Program-made: the position numbers and the translations under genes
Assembly: GCA_964524835.1 (NCBI GenBank)
Contig: CAZGEG010000004.1
Span: 124,001-188,000, forward strand
DNA from: JACRCG01 sp964524835
GTDB taxonomy: Bacteria; Desulfobacterota; Desulfuromonadia; Geobacterales; Pseudopelobacteraceae
DNA length: 64,000 bases
Direction: 5' to 3'
Shown here: positions 37,802 to 45,689 of the stretch, piece after piece
Layout: the number at the start of each line of letters is the position of its first letter
How positions within the stretch are numbered: position 1 is the first letter of the stretch
The notes under the pieces: generated by a model
Told to the model about the DNA's origin: nothing
Databases searched by the model: none
Seen by the model: the letters and a program-made list of their open reading frames with translations, nothing else

Positions 37802-38263
37802 TCAGTAGAAGTCGCGAGCCCAGATGTTCTGGGTGCGCTTCTGGTCGTCATTCCAGTATAAAAGCTTGTTCAACAGATCGTCAAAATCAATGGTTTGTTC
37901 CTTGAGAAGAGCAACCATCTGCCGCAATCGATGTGGCAACTGCTCAGAATCGGCATCCAGAAGAGTAATGAAGCGCCGCTCCGTACTCGTGGAACCGCTT
38001 GACATCTGATGCGCTGCACACGCTTTCCCGAAAGTCATCGGTAAACCACTTCTACCGTCCCGCCAATGACTGGCCCAAAGACCGGCTACCAGATAGAAGA
38101 CATCCCTCCTCCAATAGTTTTCCTCGTCTTTCAGAAAGGGCTCTATATAGGGATAGGCGGGAACAAATTTCCCCGGATCAAAAGCGAGGCTGCGCCGTAG
38201 CACCGCCCGCACCCTGGTGTCTTTCTCGTTCAAGCCTTCCAGCCATTCGATGAATCCATTCAT
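37802..38263 (-). CDS. cse2: Cse2 Cascade small subunit (CasB)
   Basis: 153 residues, helical and charged, with RAVLRRSLAFDPGKFVPAYP, the usual Cse2 core, and RRFITLLDADSEQLPHRL. Two copies form the inner belly of Cascade and hold target and displaced DNA strands. It overlaps cse1 by 4 bp (ATGA). The 53 bp before cas7 is the longest gap between Cascade genes. Confidence 0.95.
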   Translation of the reverse strand: MNGFIEWLEGLNEKDTRVRAVLRRSLAFDPGKFVPAYPYIEPFLKDEENYWRRDVFYLVAGLWASHWRDGRSGLPMTFGKACAAHQMSSGSTSTERRFITLLDADSEQLPHRLRQMVALLKEQTIDFDDLLNKLLYWNDDQKRTQNIWARDFY

Positions 38264-39780
38264 GCGACCTCCTTCACTGGTTCGAGTTTGATAATTTCAT
38301 CGTTCAGATGTTTCAACTTACGTAGTACCAAGCCTTCAGCTTTTATAAGTGCCCGAATAGCCCAGGCATCACCAGTAGATACCGACGCACTATGCTGATC
38401 CCAGGCGGTCTTTAATGTGTCCCGAACCAACTTCAGCCATTGACAGCGGATATCTTCTGAATCCCTATCAAGACAGTACTCACGTAGGATCTCGTGAAAA
38501 CGAGATTCAAGCGTGGACCAGTACCAAGAGTTCACTGGCATCTGCTCTACAAACCGGCTGATGTCCTTACCGAACGGCTCTCGCTCCCCTCGGCTCAAAA
38601 TATCCCGCGCGAAGGATTTACAGGCCATCCAGAGAGATTTTTGGGTATCCTCTGCATCGTTAAGAAGTTGCCGAATCTCCGTTCGAATGAAGTGGTCTCC
38701 TGTCAGCGATTCAGGCAAGGCGAAACGCTCCATACGCCAATACTCGATCTTCGCCTTATTGTTTGACTGCCCCAGCACCATTACTGATCGTGGGAATCTG
38801 TCTCGGTTCAACCGCGTCAGAGCTGTCGCATGCTCAATTACCTGAGGTGCAAGATGTGATTCATCGGGGAGCAGGGAATCAAAGTCTCTCCAAAATCCTC
38901 GGTCACGGAATTGGATAGGGAGCTTACCGTTTTTTTCGTCGATCCTGTAACCATGCATGGGGTCGATCTGATCAACAGTAGTATTTCCAACTCCTGAAGC
39001 GAAAGCCAGTTTATTGATCTGCCCTGAATCATCAGCTTCGAGTCGGATTGAACGAGTCCTCCATGTGTAACGATCAGCAAAACCACTTACAGAGCGCACT
39101 AAACCGTCTTTTAGACTTTCCACCGATTCCGGGATTCTTTCCCATAAAGGATGATCGGCAGCAGATATTTCTCTGTTTTGTGGGATTAACGAAAGCAGAA
39201 GCGTGTCGGAGAGATCACACCCAAGTGGCAGAACCATAGCAGCCGTTGCAGATGGCGCAGTGCCAGTATGCGATAATTCGCTTTTTCCGCAGCTCACTGA
39301 AAATGTCTGAGTGGCCAGTATCCAACGAGTTGCCTCAGCCTCAGAAATGGTGCCGGCAGCTTCAACATCCACATGATCGAAAAGGACCTTGGCATTGTCA
39401 GCATTATGCTCTGCAGCAAGTACCGTCCAAGCTCTCCATGTCTTCGGTTCAAATGTAGGAATTTGCCCAAACGGATATTTTTCATCAAACAACCAAAACC
39501 GTTCCCGCCACTTTTCCAGATATGCTGTAATCTTATCTCCCGGCAAACCACCCTTGAACAACGACTTGGCCTGATCAATATCTGTCGGCCCTTCCAGTGA
39601 GCTGTACAACACGGCCAGCAGAAAGCGATGCAGAGCCGCTACCACCAGCGGCGAAGTATCTTCGATAGAAGAGATCTCCCTGGAGCGCAGCAGGGTGTCG
39701 CGAATACCCAGTTCGTCTCGCGTCCCGTCGGGGAATCGCACCGGAATCCATTTATCGTCAACCAGGTTGAATCGGCTCAT
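38260..39780 (-). CDS. cse1: Cse1/Cas8e Cascade large subunit (CasA)
   Basis: 506 residues. Begins MSRFNLVDDKWIPVRFPDG, the conserved Cas8e opening, and continues with the family phrases PLVVAALHRFLLAVLY and LFDEKYPFGQIP. The C-terminal four-helix bundle (about 370-506) is present. It reads the PAM in target DNA and recruits Cas3. Its start overlaps the cas3 stop by 4 bp and its end overlaps cse2 by 4 bp. Confidence 0.96.
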   Translation of the reverse strand: MSRFNLVDDKWIPVRFPDGTRDELGIRDTLLRSREISSIEDTSPLVVAALHRFLLAVLYSSLEGPTDIDQAKSLFKGGLPGDKITAYLEKWRERFWLFDEKYPFGQIPTFEPKTWRAWTVLAAEHNADNAKVLFDHVDVEAAGTISEAEATRWILATQTFSVSCGKSELSHTGTAPSATAAMVLPLGCDLSDTLLLSLIPQNREISAADHPLWERIPESVESLKDGLVRSVSGFADRYTWRTRSIRLEADDSGQINKLAFASGVGNTTVDQIDPMHGYRIDEKNGKLPIQFRDRGFWRDFDSLLPDESHLAPQVIEHATALTRLNRDRFPRSVMVLGQSNNKAKIEYWRMERFALPESLTGDHFIRTEIRQLLNDAEDTQKSLWMACKSFARDILSRGEREPFGKDISRFVEQMPVNSWYWSTLESRFHEILREYCLDRDSEDIRCQWLKLVRDTLKTAWDQHSASVSTGDAWAIRALIKAEGLVLRKLKHLNDEIIKLEPVKEVA

Positions 39781-42443
39781 TCGGCCTCCTTTGTTTCATA
39801 CACCAGTCCAAGATCGTCATCCAGTCGCACCGTCGCATCTTCTATCCAGCAGTTTTCATCATTTAATACCAGCGGGAAGTAGTTCCGGAGAAGTGTAGAT
39901 TTTTTCCAGCCTTCCGGCACTCCAAGCCCTTTCAGTTTATTAACCAATCCCTTGCGCGAAACACTCAAGGCCCGCAAGCACCAGCTTTTTGCCTGGTTAA
40001 AGTCAGGCTGTGTCACCGAGCTGAACTCATCAGAATGAAAAAGCGGAATTACCGTCACAGACTGTTCGCCAAGCCTAGTCTGGGCAATAAGAGTGGGATG
40101 CAATCCCGGTTCGTCCTCACCAGCCATTTCAAACTTTACCTCTTTCCAGGAGCCATCATCCGGGAATCCTATAATCGCCATGTTGGCGCGCTGCCGCTGA
40201 GAAATAACCTCGCCTTCAACTAATATTGCCTTGTCCATTCGATCTATCAGAAAATCGGGGGTGATGACAGAATCCTCGTACACCGCCTGCACCAACGTAT
40301 CGATCTCATCAGGCAGTGTCACCGTTTGCCGTTGTTCCTCCCGAAGCAGGCACCAGGTACGCAACAGAATATCCTCACGATAGACCTTCCCCCACCACAG
40401 GGGCTTGCCGAATGATGGCGGCTCGTCACCGGCAAGACCAGCCACCAAGAGGGTTGGAGGCCCGGCAACCGGCCTGCCCTCCCGCTTATGCCGCCATAAG
40501 CGCCCGGCACGCTGCAGCACAAGGTCTATGGGTGCAAGGTCGGTTGCAATTACGTCAAAATCAAGGTCAAGGCTCTGTTCGGCAACCTGCGTAGCAATAA
40601 GAATTTTCCGTCCGCTTCTATTGCCATCTTCTCCGAAGGTCGCCAAGACAAGATCCTCGCGTTTCTGGCGCCTATCAGCCGGAAACCGCGCATGGAAAAG
40701 GAATATTTCCGTCCCATCGGCAAGCCGCTTGCCGACACGTTGACCATCGCTCTCCATTGGCTCGCCGCCCGGAAAATGCCGGTACAACTCTTGAGCCCGC
40801 TGCACCGTATTGACCAGCGCCAGCCCCATGCCTCCGTTGACAAGATGTTCATTCAGGGCAGACTGAATGCTTGGCAGGTCGCAGGGAATGCCCTGTAACC
40901 GCAGAGTCAAGCGGCGAGCGGGATCAGCCGCAAAATGGATTTGATCCACCGCCCCAGGACGAAAGACCGAAAGGCGGGGATATTCCGTTTCCTGTCCCGG
41001 CAAGGCAGCGTTTACCACTTTAGCCAACTCGCGCCGGATATTTGGTGGTAGCGTCGCCGAGAGCAAAACCACCGACGAGCCGAGCGACAAGAGCCAGCGC
41101 AACAAATGAACAAGTAGCGTACCCGTGTAGGCGTCATAAGCGTGGATTTCGTCGAACACCACGACACGATTTGCAAGTCCCCACAGGCGAACGAAGTTAT
41201 GCCGGACCGGCAGAATAGGAAGAATGGCTTGATCCACCGTTCCGACGCCATATTCCGAAAGTAGCGCCCGTTTTTTGTTGGTGAACCACTCGCCAGCTCG
41301 TATCTCACCGCCCGTTTCCGGGTCATGGATGCCGGTAAGTCGCAGATTTTGAAAGGTGTCGTTGAACGCTGTCCCGCCATGCAGCAGTTGCAGATCAAGC
41401 TTGCGGTCAACTCCCTGTTGGCGAATGAATTTCAAGGTGCGCTTAAACATTGCATTGCCGGTAGCTTTGGTCGGTAAAGCCACATACAGCCCACGGTGCC
41501 CGAAACGGCGCTGCAGTTCAAAATGCGCATAGAAAGCCGCTTCGGTCTTCCCCTCGCCCATGGGAGCTTCAACCAGTAGAATTGCGGGCTCCTGCAAATC
41601 AGTCAGAACATCGGCGATAGCCTGCTGCAAGGGACGTGGAGCAAAATCGAAGATCTGTTCAAAGGTTTTTTGCTCCTTTGCCAGCGGTGTTCTCGATTCC
41701 CAGCCGATGGCATCCAATGCCTTGTCGGCACAGCCTCTTCGCTTTTGAAACCATCCCGGCAGATCCTCGCAATCTTCGACAGTACCGAAAGTAAACCATT
41801 CCTCGTTGGAACCGATCCAGTCAGCAAAGCTTGTTAGACCCGATAACAGCATAAAGTCAGGGCCGGATAGCGTTTCCTTGGTTGGAATCAGAGATGGTTT
41901 GAAGACCTCCTGCAGCGCTTCCAAAAGGCCTCGACGGGCTTCTTTCCAATCATTCCGAACAGCTTCAAGCCGCTCGCCACTTCCGACATGTATTTCATAT
42001 TCAGCTTTGCCCTTCGCATTTTCTGAGGCTCGTTCGCCATGGTGGCATCCCACAGCATCAGCCACAAATTCCGCCAAGCTTTCTGGCCAATCCATACCCT
42101 GCAACAGTTCCGCAAGTGCTACCTGACTCACAAAGGCATGGTGAATATCTATGTTAGGGACACGGGGAAATCTAAGGCCTGTCATATCCTGCCACTTACA
42201 CTGAAAACCAGGACACGCCTTGCCCAGATCATGGCAGGCAATTATCAGCAATAGCCAGGGACGAGCTTCCGCCCACGCCATACCCAAGATTGCCGCCATT
42301 CTTTCGCGGGTAGCTTCCGGTTCACGTGCAAGAATGGCGTCAGCACTTGCTGCTACATCCAGCATGTGCAAAAGCAGGGGGTGCCAGCGAGCATCATTAT
42401 TTCTGTCTGTTTTCGCCCAGATGTTTACCAGCATTTTGTCCAT
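39777..42443 (-). CDS. cas3: Cas3 nuclease-helicase, type I-E
   Basis: 888 residues, typical length. The N-terminal HD nuclease has His26 (WHPLLLHMLDV), the HD pair in IIACHDLGKACPGF and further ligands in DIHHAF and GCHHGER. The SF2 helicase has Walker A EAPMGEGKTEA, the DExH-like box VVFDEIHAYDAYTG, LLSATLPP, QVAEQSLDLDFD and QRAGRLWRH. Cascade loads it on bound DNA, where it nicks and degrades the target 3'-5'. It is the first gene of the cas operon. Start: ATG at 42443, or at 42434 in the same frame; neither has a strong ribosome site. Confidence 0.97.
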   Translation of the reverse strand: MDKMLVNIWAKTDRNNDARWHPLLLHMLDVAASADAILAREPEATRERMAAILGMAWAEARPWLLLIIACHDLGKACPGFQCKWQDMTGLRFPRVPNIDIHHAFVSQVALAELLQGMDWPESLAEFVADAVGCHHGERASENAKGKAEYEIHVGSGERLEAVRNDWKEARRGLLEALQEVFKPSLIPTKETLSGPDFMLLSGLTSFADWIGSNEEWFTFGTVEDCEDLPGWFQKRRGCADKALDAIGWESRTPLAKEQKTFEQIFDFAPRPLQQAIADVLTDLQEPAILLVEAPMGEGKTEAAFYAHFELQRRFGHRGLYVALPTKATGNAMFKRTLKFIRQQGVDRKLDLQLLHGGTAFNDTFQNLRLTGIHDPETGGEIRAGEWFTNKKRALLSEYGVGTVDQAILPILPVRHNFVRLWGLANRVVVFDEIHAYDAYTGTLLVHLLRWLLSLGSSVVLLSATLPPNIRRELAKVVNAALPGQETEYPRLSVFRPGAVDQIHFAADPARRLTLRLQGIPCDLPSIQSALNEHLVNGGMGLALVNTVQRAQELYRHFPGGEPMESDGQRVGKRLADGTEIFLFHARFPADRRQKREDLVLATFGEDGNRSGRKILIATQVAEQSLDLDFDVIATDLAPIDLVLQRAGRLWRHKREGRPVAGPPTLLVAGLAGDEPPSFGKPLWWGKVYREDILLRTWCLLREEQRQTVTLPDEIDTLVQAVYEDSVITPDFLIDRMDKAILVEGEVISQRQRANMAIIGFPDDGSWKEVKFEMAGEDEPGLHPTLIAQTRLGEQSVTVIPLFHSDEFSSVTQPDFNQAKSWCLRALSVSRKGLVNKLKGLGVPEGWKKSTLLRNYFPLVLNDENCWIEDATVRLDDDLGLVYETKEAE

Positions 42444-42547
42444 TACCCACCGACCTTATCGTTTAATGCCGCCACTGCTGCTACATCCAAACGATGATAC
42501 GGTAACAGATGGTACCGATCACCTTCCCTCGCCGCTTTCCCCCAATA

Positions 42548-42562
42548 CCGGAAATATTCCGG
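42548..42562. promoter_or_regulatory. Palindrome upstream of cas3, possible operator
   Basis: CCGGAA and TTCCGG form a perfect 6-bp inverted repeat with a 3-base centre, about 105 bp before the cas3 start and next to a C/G-rich repeat element. No convincing -35/-10 pair was found nearby. Confidence 0.35.
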
Positions 42563-42566
42563 AATC

Positions 42567-42602
42567 AAATCCCCCTCAGTCCCCCTTTGTCAAAGTGGGA
42601 GG
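42567..42602. repeat. C/G-rich dispersed inverted-repeat element, copy 3
   Basis: AAATCCCCCTCAGTCCCCC then TTTGTCAAAGTGGGA: the same pattern as copies 1 and 2 on the far side of the CRISPR array. It lies 124 bp before cas3. Confidence 0.75.
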
Positions 42603-42637
42603 TATAAACCGAACTTGTAAATAATCCTTACAGGTTG

Positions 42638-42709
42638 CCCCTTCGGCTATACAGGACAAGCCTTTCTCGAAGGGGGAAGCCGTAACCGGGCGCGGCAAGC
42701 AGCGCCCCT
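42638..42709. repeat. Pair of hairpins, probably another dispersed element
   Basis: Two inverted repeats in a row: CCCCTTCG (42638-42645) with CGAAGGGG (42668-42675), and GGGCGC (42688-42693) with GCGCCC (42702-42707, followed by CTA). The second resembles short hairpin repeats with a GTAGGGGCG end that I recall from many bacterial genomes. Together with copy 3 it fills most of the 320-bp gap between cas3 and the exonuclease gene. Confidence 0.5.
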
Positions 42710-42763
42710 ACTAATCCGCAATAATAACGACCCTATCACACATCAAAACCGTCACATAGCGTT

Positions 42764-43276
42764 CTAATGTCCCCCTCGCAACTCCATCCATATCCTCGCC
42801 GCCAGCCTCGCATCATCCAAAGCACGATGGCGCTGCGCCGAAATCGGCAGCGCACCAAACAAATGCCGATAGACGGTATCCAGCTTATGATTGGGCAGCT
42901 GCGGCAATAGCCTCCGAGACAACCGGACGGTGCAGTCCCAATTGTTTGATATCTCTTTCCCCAGGAGCGACACTTCGTTACGCACAAAATAGCTGTCAAA
43001 AGAGGCGTTATGCGCAACCAACGGTGCATCACCAACAAATTCCAGAAAACTGTTCCAGACATCATCAGGCTGCGGCTTGCCGCGCAGCATCTCCCCGGAG
43101 ATGCCATGAACCTGATAAGCGCCAAAGCTGATTGCAGCGCCCGTGTCGATCAGTGAATCAAGCTCGTCAACGATGCTGTTGTCCACAACCGCAACGGCGC
43201 CGACTTCGATGACCCTACCTCCCCGTATGACCGACATGCCGGTAGTTTCCACATCAATGACTACAGTTCGTATCAC
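42764..43276 (-). CDS. DnaQ-like DEDDh 3'-5' exonuclease
   Basis: 170 residues, GTG start at 43276 with GGAG about 11 bases upstream. It is a single RNase-H-fold exonuclease domain: Exo I VVIDVETTG (Asp8, Glu10), Exo II PLVAHNASFDSYFV (Asp), Exo III HRALDDA (His and Asp), so all DEDDh residues are present. Homologues include the epsilon subunit of DNA polymerase III and ExoX-like enzymes; this short form lacks any extra domain. It lies directly upstream of cas3 on the same strand but 320 bp away, with repeat elements between, so it is probably not in the cas transcript. A role in trimming prespacers is possible (see findings). Confidence 0.9.
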   Translation of the reverse strand: MIRTVVIDVETTGMSVIRGGRVIEVGAVAVVDNSIVDELDSLIDTGAAISFGAYQVHGISGEMLRGKPQPDDVWNSFLEFVGDAPLVAHNASFDSYFVRNEVSLLGKEISNNWDCTVRLSRRLLPQLPNHKLDTVYRHLFGALPISAQRHRALDDARLAARIWMELRGGH

Positions 43277-43299
43277 GTTGTATAATTCTCCAATTGATA

Positions 43300-43338
43300 A
43301 GTCCCCCTTTAAGAAAGGGGAATTCAGGGGGATTTGTC
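43300..43338. repeat. C/G-rich dispersed inverted-repeat element, copy 4
   Basis: AGTCCCCCTTTAAGAAAGGGG then AATTCAGGGGGATTTGTC: same element, opposite orientation to copy 3. It lies 23 bp before the exonuclease start codon, so it could affect that gene's 5' end. Confidence 0.75.
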
Positions 43339-43349
43339 TTTAACTGTGC

Positions 43350-43388
43350 AAATCACCCCCCCTTCCTCCCTTCTTAAAGGGGGAATCT
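43350..43388. repeat. C/G-rich dispersed inverted-repeat element, copy 5
   Basis: AAATCACCCCCCCTTCCTCCC then TTCTTAAAGGGGGAATC, 12 bp from copy 4. Between it and the desulfoferrodoxin terminator (43389-43500) nothing else was recognised. Confidence 0.65.
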
Positions 43389-43502
43389 CCTAGCAGAAGT
43401 TTGTAACTGATCGCCTCGATCTATGTGCCATAAACCCTATCACAACCATGCGACACAATACGTCATTCGGGCCATAACGGACCATTATTTTTGTTCGCGG
43501 GC

Positions 43503-43540
43503 AAAAAAAAAGACCTTCCGGAAATCATCCTGAAGGTCTT
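43503..43540 (-). terminator. Rho-independent terminator of desulfoferrodoxin
   Basis: On the minus strand AAGACCTTC (43540-43532) pairs with GAAGGTCTT (43518-43510), followed by a run of T (from the A-run at 43503-43511). It is about 30 bp after the dfx stop codon. Confidence 0.88.
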
Positions 43541-43570
43541 AATTATCGCAGGTTATGTAGATGCTCTCGA

Positions 43571-43951
43571 TCAGCCCTGAGCAGACCAAAGACCGTGCAG
43601 GTTGCACAGTTCGCGGGCTGTCACTTTTGCTGCCACAACATTAAAAGTAGCGGTCGGCGCGTCTCCCGGATTGAGCGCCTGACGATACACCTTTCCGTCG
43701 GCGATCAGCTCGATCCACTCGATGTAATGTTTCTCTTCCATCGGGTGGGCAACCGATCCGATCGTCACCTTTACGCTACCGGCGCCGATTTCAATGACCG
43801 GGACGTGTTTCTCTTTAGCTGCGTCAACAGTATTTTCCGTCAGAAGTTTCATATCCTCACCGCAACAGACCAGATCTCCCGCTCCGGCATGGACGACTTC
43901 CACGATATTTCCGCACAACTCACATTTGTAGACTTCAAGTAATTTTGCCAT
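43571..43951 (-). CDS. dfx: Desulfoferrodoxin (two-iron superoxide reductase)
   Basis: 126 residues. The N-terminal desulforedoxin-type iron site has Cys10, Cys13, Cys29 and Cys30. The superoxide-reducing site has Glu47-Lys48-His49, His69, His75, Cys116 and His119, positions that coincide with those of desulfoferrodoxin from Desulfovibrio. It reduces superoxide to hydrogen peroxide without releasing oxygen, as suits an anaerobe meeting air. GGAGGA lies just before the ATG. It forms a single-gene unit with its own terminator and a Fur-like box upstream. Confidence 0.97.
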   Translation of the reverse strand: MAKLLEVYKCELCGNIVEVVHAGAGDLVCCGEDMKLLTENTVDAAKEKHVPVIEIGAGSVKVTIGSVAHPMEEKHYIEWIELIADGKVYRQALNPGDAPTATFNVVAAKVTARELCNLHGLWSAQG

Positions 43952-43993
43952 TTTTTATCCTCCGTATCATGTAGTAGCCCCTCTTACAAGGCT

Positions 43994-44007
43994 TTGATGA
44001 TTATCAA
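43994..44007. promoter_or_regulatory. Fur-like palindrome upstream of dfx
   Basis: TTGATGATTATCAA (plus strand) has TTGAT/ATCAA arms and contains TGATTATCA, resembling the core of a Fur box. It is 43 bp before the dfx start codon. Iron- or redox-dependent repression is plausible but not shown. Confidence 0.4.
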
Positions 44008-44114
44008 TTTTGGACGGGCAGCTCAAATGAGCTTTTAGATCCAGACAGGCAATTTCAAATACGACAGATATTGTCCTTTATACCGCAGTTAATTTATTTT
44101 GCAAGCAGGAAAAT

Positions 44115-44141
44115 GAAAAGGGGACGCATTTCTGCGTCCCC
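44115..44141 (-). terminator. Rho-independent terminator of citrate synthase
   Basis: On the minus strand GGGGACGCA (44141-44133) and TGCGTCCCC (44128-44120) pair perfectly around a 4-base loop, followed by TTTTC. It lies 31 bp after the stop codon. Confidence 0.85.
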
Positions 44142-44171
44142 CCATTGATACCGATTACTGAAGTTACATCA

Positions 44172-45500
44172 TTACGACAACTGACGTCCACCTTCAGCAG
44201 CCCATTTTTCGAGCATTGGCGTAGTAACAGACTTAGGACGCTCAAGAGCGTAGCCGAGACCACGGTCCCAGGTGATGTTGGCCATGCAGCCGAGTGCGCG
44301 ACCTACACCGAACAAAACGGTGTAGAATTCAAACTCAGTCAGACCATAGTACATCTGGATGACGCCGGACTGTGCGTCAACGTTCGGCCATGGGTTTTTG
44401 GTTTTGCCGTGCTCGGTGAGAACGCCCGGAGCAACTTCGAAAATCATGGAAATAACTTTGAACAGCGGGTAATCTTTGAGGCCGGCGGTGTTTTGGCAGA
44501 ACTCACGCTGTGAGGTATAGCGCGGATCGGTCTTACGGAGAACGGCGTGACCGTAACCGGGAATAACCTGGCCAGCGTTAAGAGTGTCCCAGAGAGCAGC
44601 TTTGATCAGTTCTGCAGTAGGCTCGACGCCTTTGCAATATTTTTCCTGGAACTTGAGAGTCCAGTCGAGAACTTCCTGATTTGCAAGGCCGTGCAGCGGG
44701 CCGGCAAGGCCGTTGAGACCGGCGGAGTATGCGTAGTAGGGATCGGACAGTGCAGAGTGAACCAGATGAGTGGTGTGCGCCGAAACGTTACCTGACTCGT
44801 GATCGGAGTGCAGGATGAAGTACATGCGGGCAACGTCCTTGTACTCTTCACTCTGGCCGATCATATGGGCAAAGTTGGCTCCCATGTCGAGGGTCGGATC
44901 AATAGCGATCTGCTTGTCGCCGCGATATTTCAGGTTGTAAATAAAGGCAGCAATGATCGGAATACGGGCAACGATGTCACAGGCGTCTTCATACACATAT
45001 TCCCATGCGATCATTTTGTTGAATTTGCCTGAGTTGTAGAAACCGGCAAATTTGGAGTCCTTCTGCAGTGCCAGCATGGCAACTGAGAGCATGACCATCG
45101 GATGACTGTCACGCGGCAATGCGCGCAGGGCATCAAATACATACTGTGGAACAACCTGACGTGTTTTCCACTCGGCAACAACTTCAGCAACCTGGGCATC
45201 AGTAGGAACGTCACCTGTAAGAAGCATGTACCAGAAGGATTCAACCGTCGGGTACTTGGAACCGGCTGCCTTCGGGAGCGCGGCAAAGGTTTCTGGAATG
45301 GTCTTGCCACGGAAACGGATACCTTCCTGCGGATCCAGATAGGAGATATCTGTTACGAGCGAACGGATATCGCGGGCACCACCGATGCACTGGTCGATAG
45401 TTACCTTGTCGATAACGACCTGACCAAATTCTTTAACAAGTTTGGCGGTACGTGGGCGGTGCTCCTCGATCTTCAGTTTGAGTGTGTCTTTCAGGGCCAT
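44172..45500 (-). CDS. gltA: Citrate synthase, eukaryote-like type
   Basis: 442 residues, longer at the N terminus than most bacterial enzymes. Catalytic residues: His in LAGPLHGLANQEV, His in GYGHAVLRKTDPRY and Asp in VDAQSGVIQMYYG. Phrases such as SFWYMLLTGDVPT and HSDHESGNVSAHTTHLV are those of mitochondrial-type citrate synthase. Geobacter species are known to carry this eukaryote-like form in place of the usual bacterial one, and it feeds acetate carbon into the TCA cycle. AAGGAGA precedes the ATG. The promoter has palindromic boxes (see 45619-45668). Confidence 0.96.
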   Translation of the reverse strand: MALKDTLKLKIEEHRPRTAKLVKEFGQVVIDKVTIDQCIGGARDIRSLVTDISYLDPQEGIRFRGKTIPETFAALPKAAGSKYPTVESFWYMLLTGDVPTDAQVAEVVAEWKTRQVVPQYVFDALRALPRDSHPMVMLSVAMLALQKDSKFAGFYNSGKFNKMIAWEYVYEDACDIVARIPIIAAFIYNLKYRGDKQIAIDPTLDMGANFAHMIGQSEEYKDVARMYFILHSDHESGNVSAHTTHLVHSALSDPYYAYSAGLNGLAGPLHGLANQEVLDWTLKFQEKYCKGVEPTAELIKAALWDTLNAGQVIPGYGHAVLRKTDPRYTSQREFCQNTAGLKDYPLFKVISMIFEVAPGVLTEHGKTKNPWPNVDAQSGVIQMYYGLTEFEFYTVLFGVGRALGCMANITWDRGLGYALERPKSVTTPMLEKWAAEGGRQLS

Positions 45501-45618
45501 TGTTTTACTCTCCTTTTCGTGGTGTGGGGGTGAACCCGGATAAAAAGCGCTTTCATCTTCCTGGCATCAGATCCATCTGGTTATTACGGGGAGAAACGGG
45601 ACTCTTTTTTAGCATACT

Positions 45619-45668
45619 GTATACGATTTTGTGCTGCAGTTATACTCGACCGTATACGGAAAATGCAA
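45619..45668 (-). promoter_or_regulatory. gltA promoter with palindromic operator boxes
   Basis: On the minus strand a -35-like TTGCAT (45668-45663) and a -10-like TATAAC (45644-45639) are 18 bases apart. The palindrome CCGTATACGG (45650-45659) fills the space between them, and a second GTATAC lies at 45619-45624, just downstream of the expected start point. The geometry is that of a repressor site. The -35 match is weak. Confidence 0.5.
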
Positions 45669-45689
45669 CAAAAATTTTGCTCCATGAAA

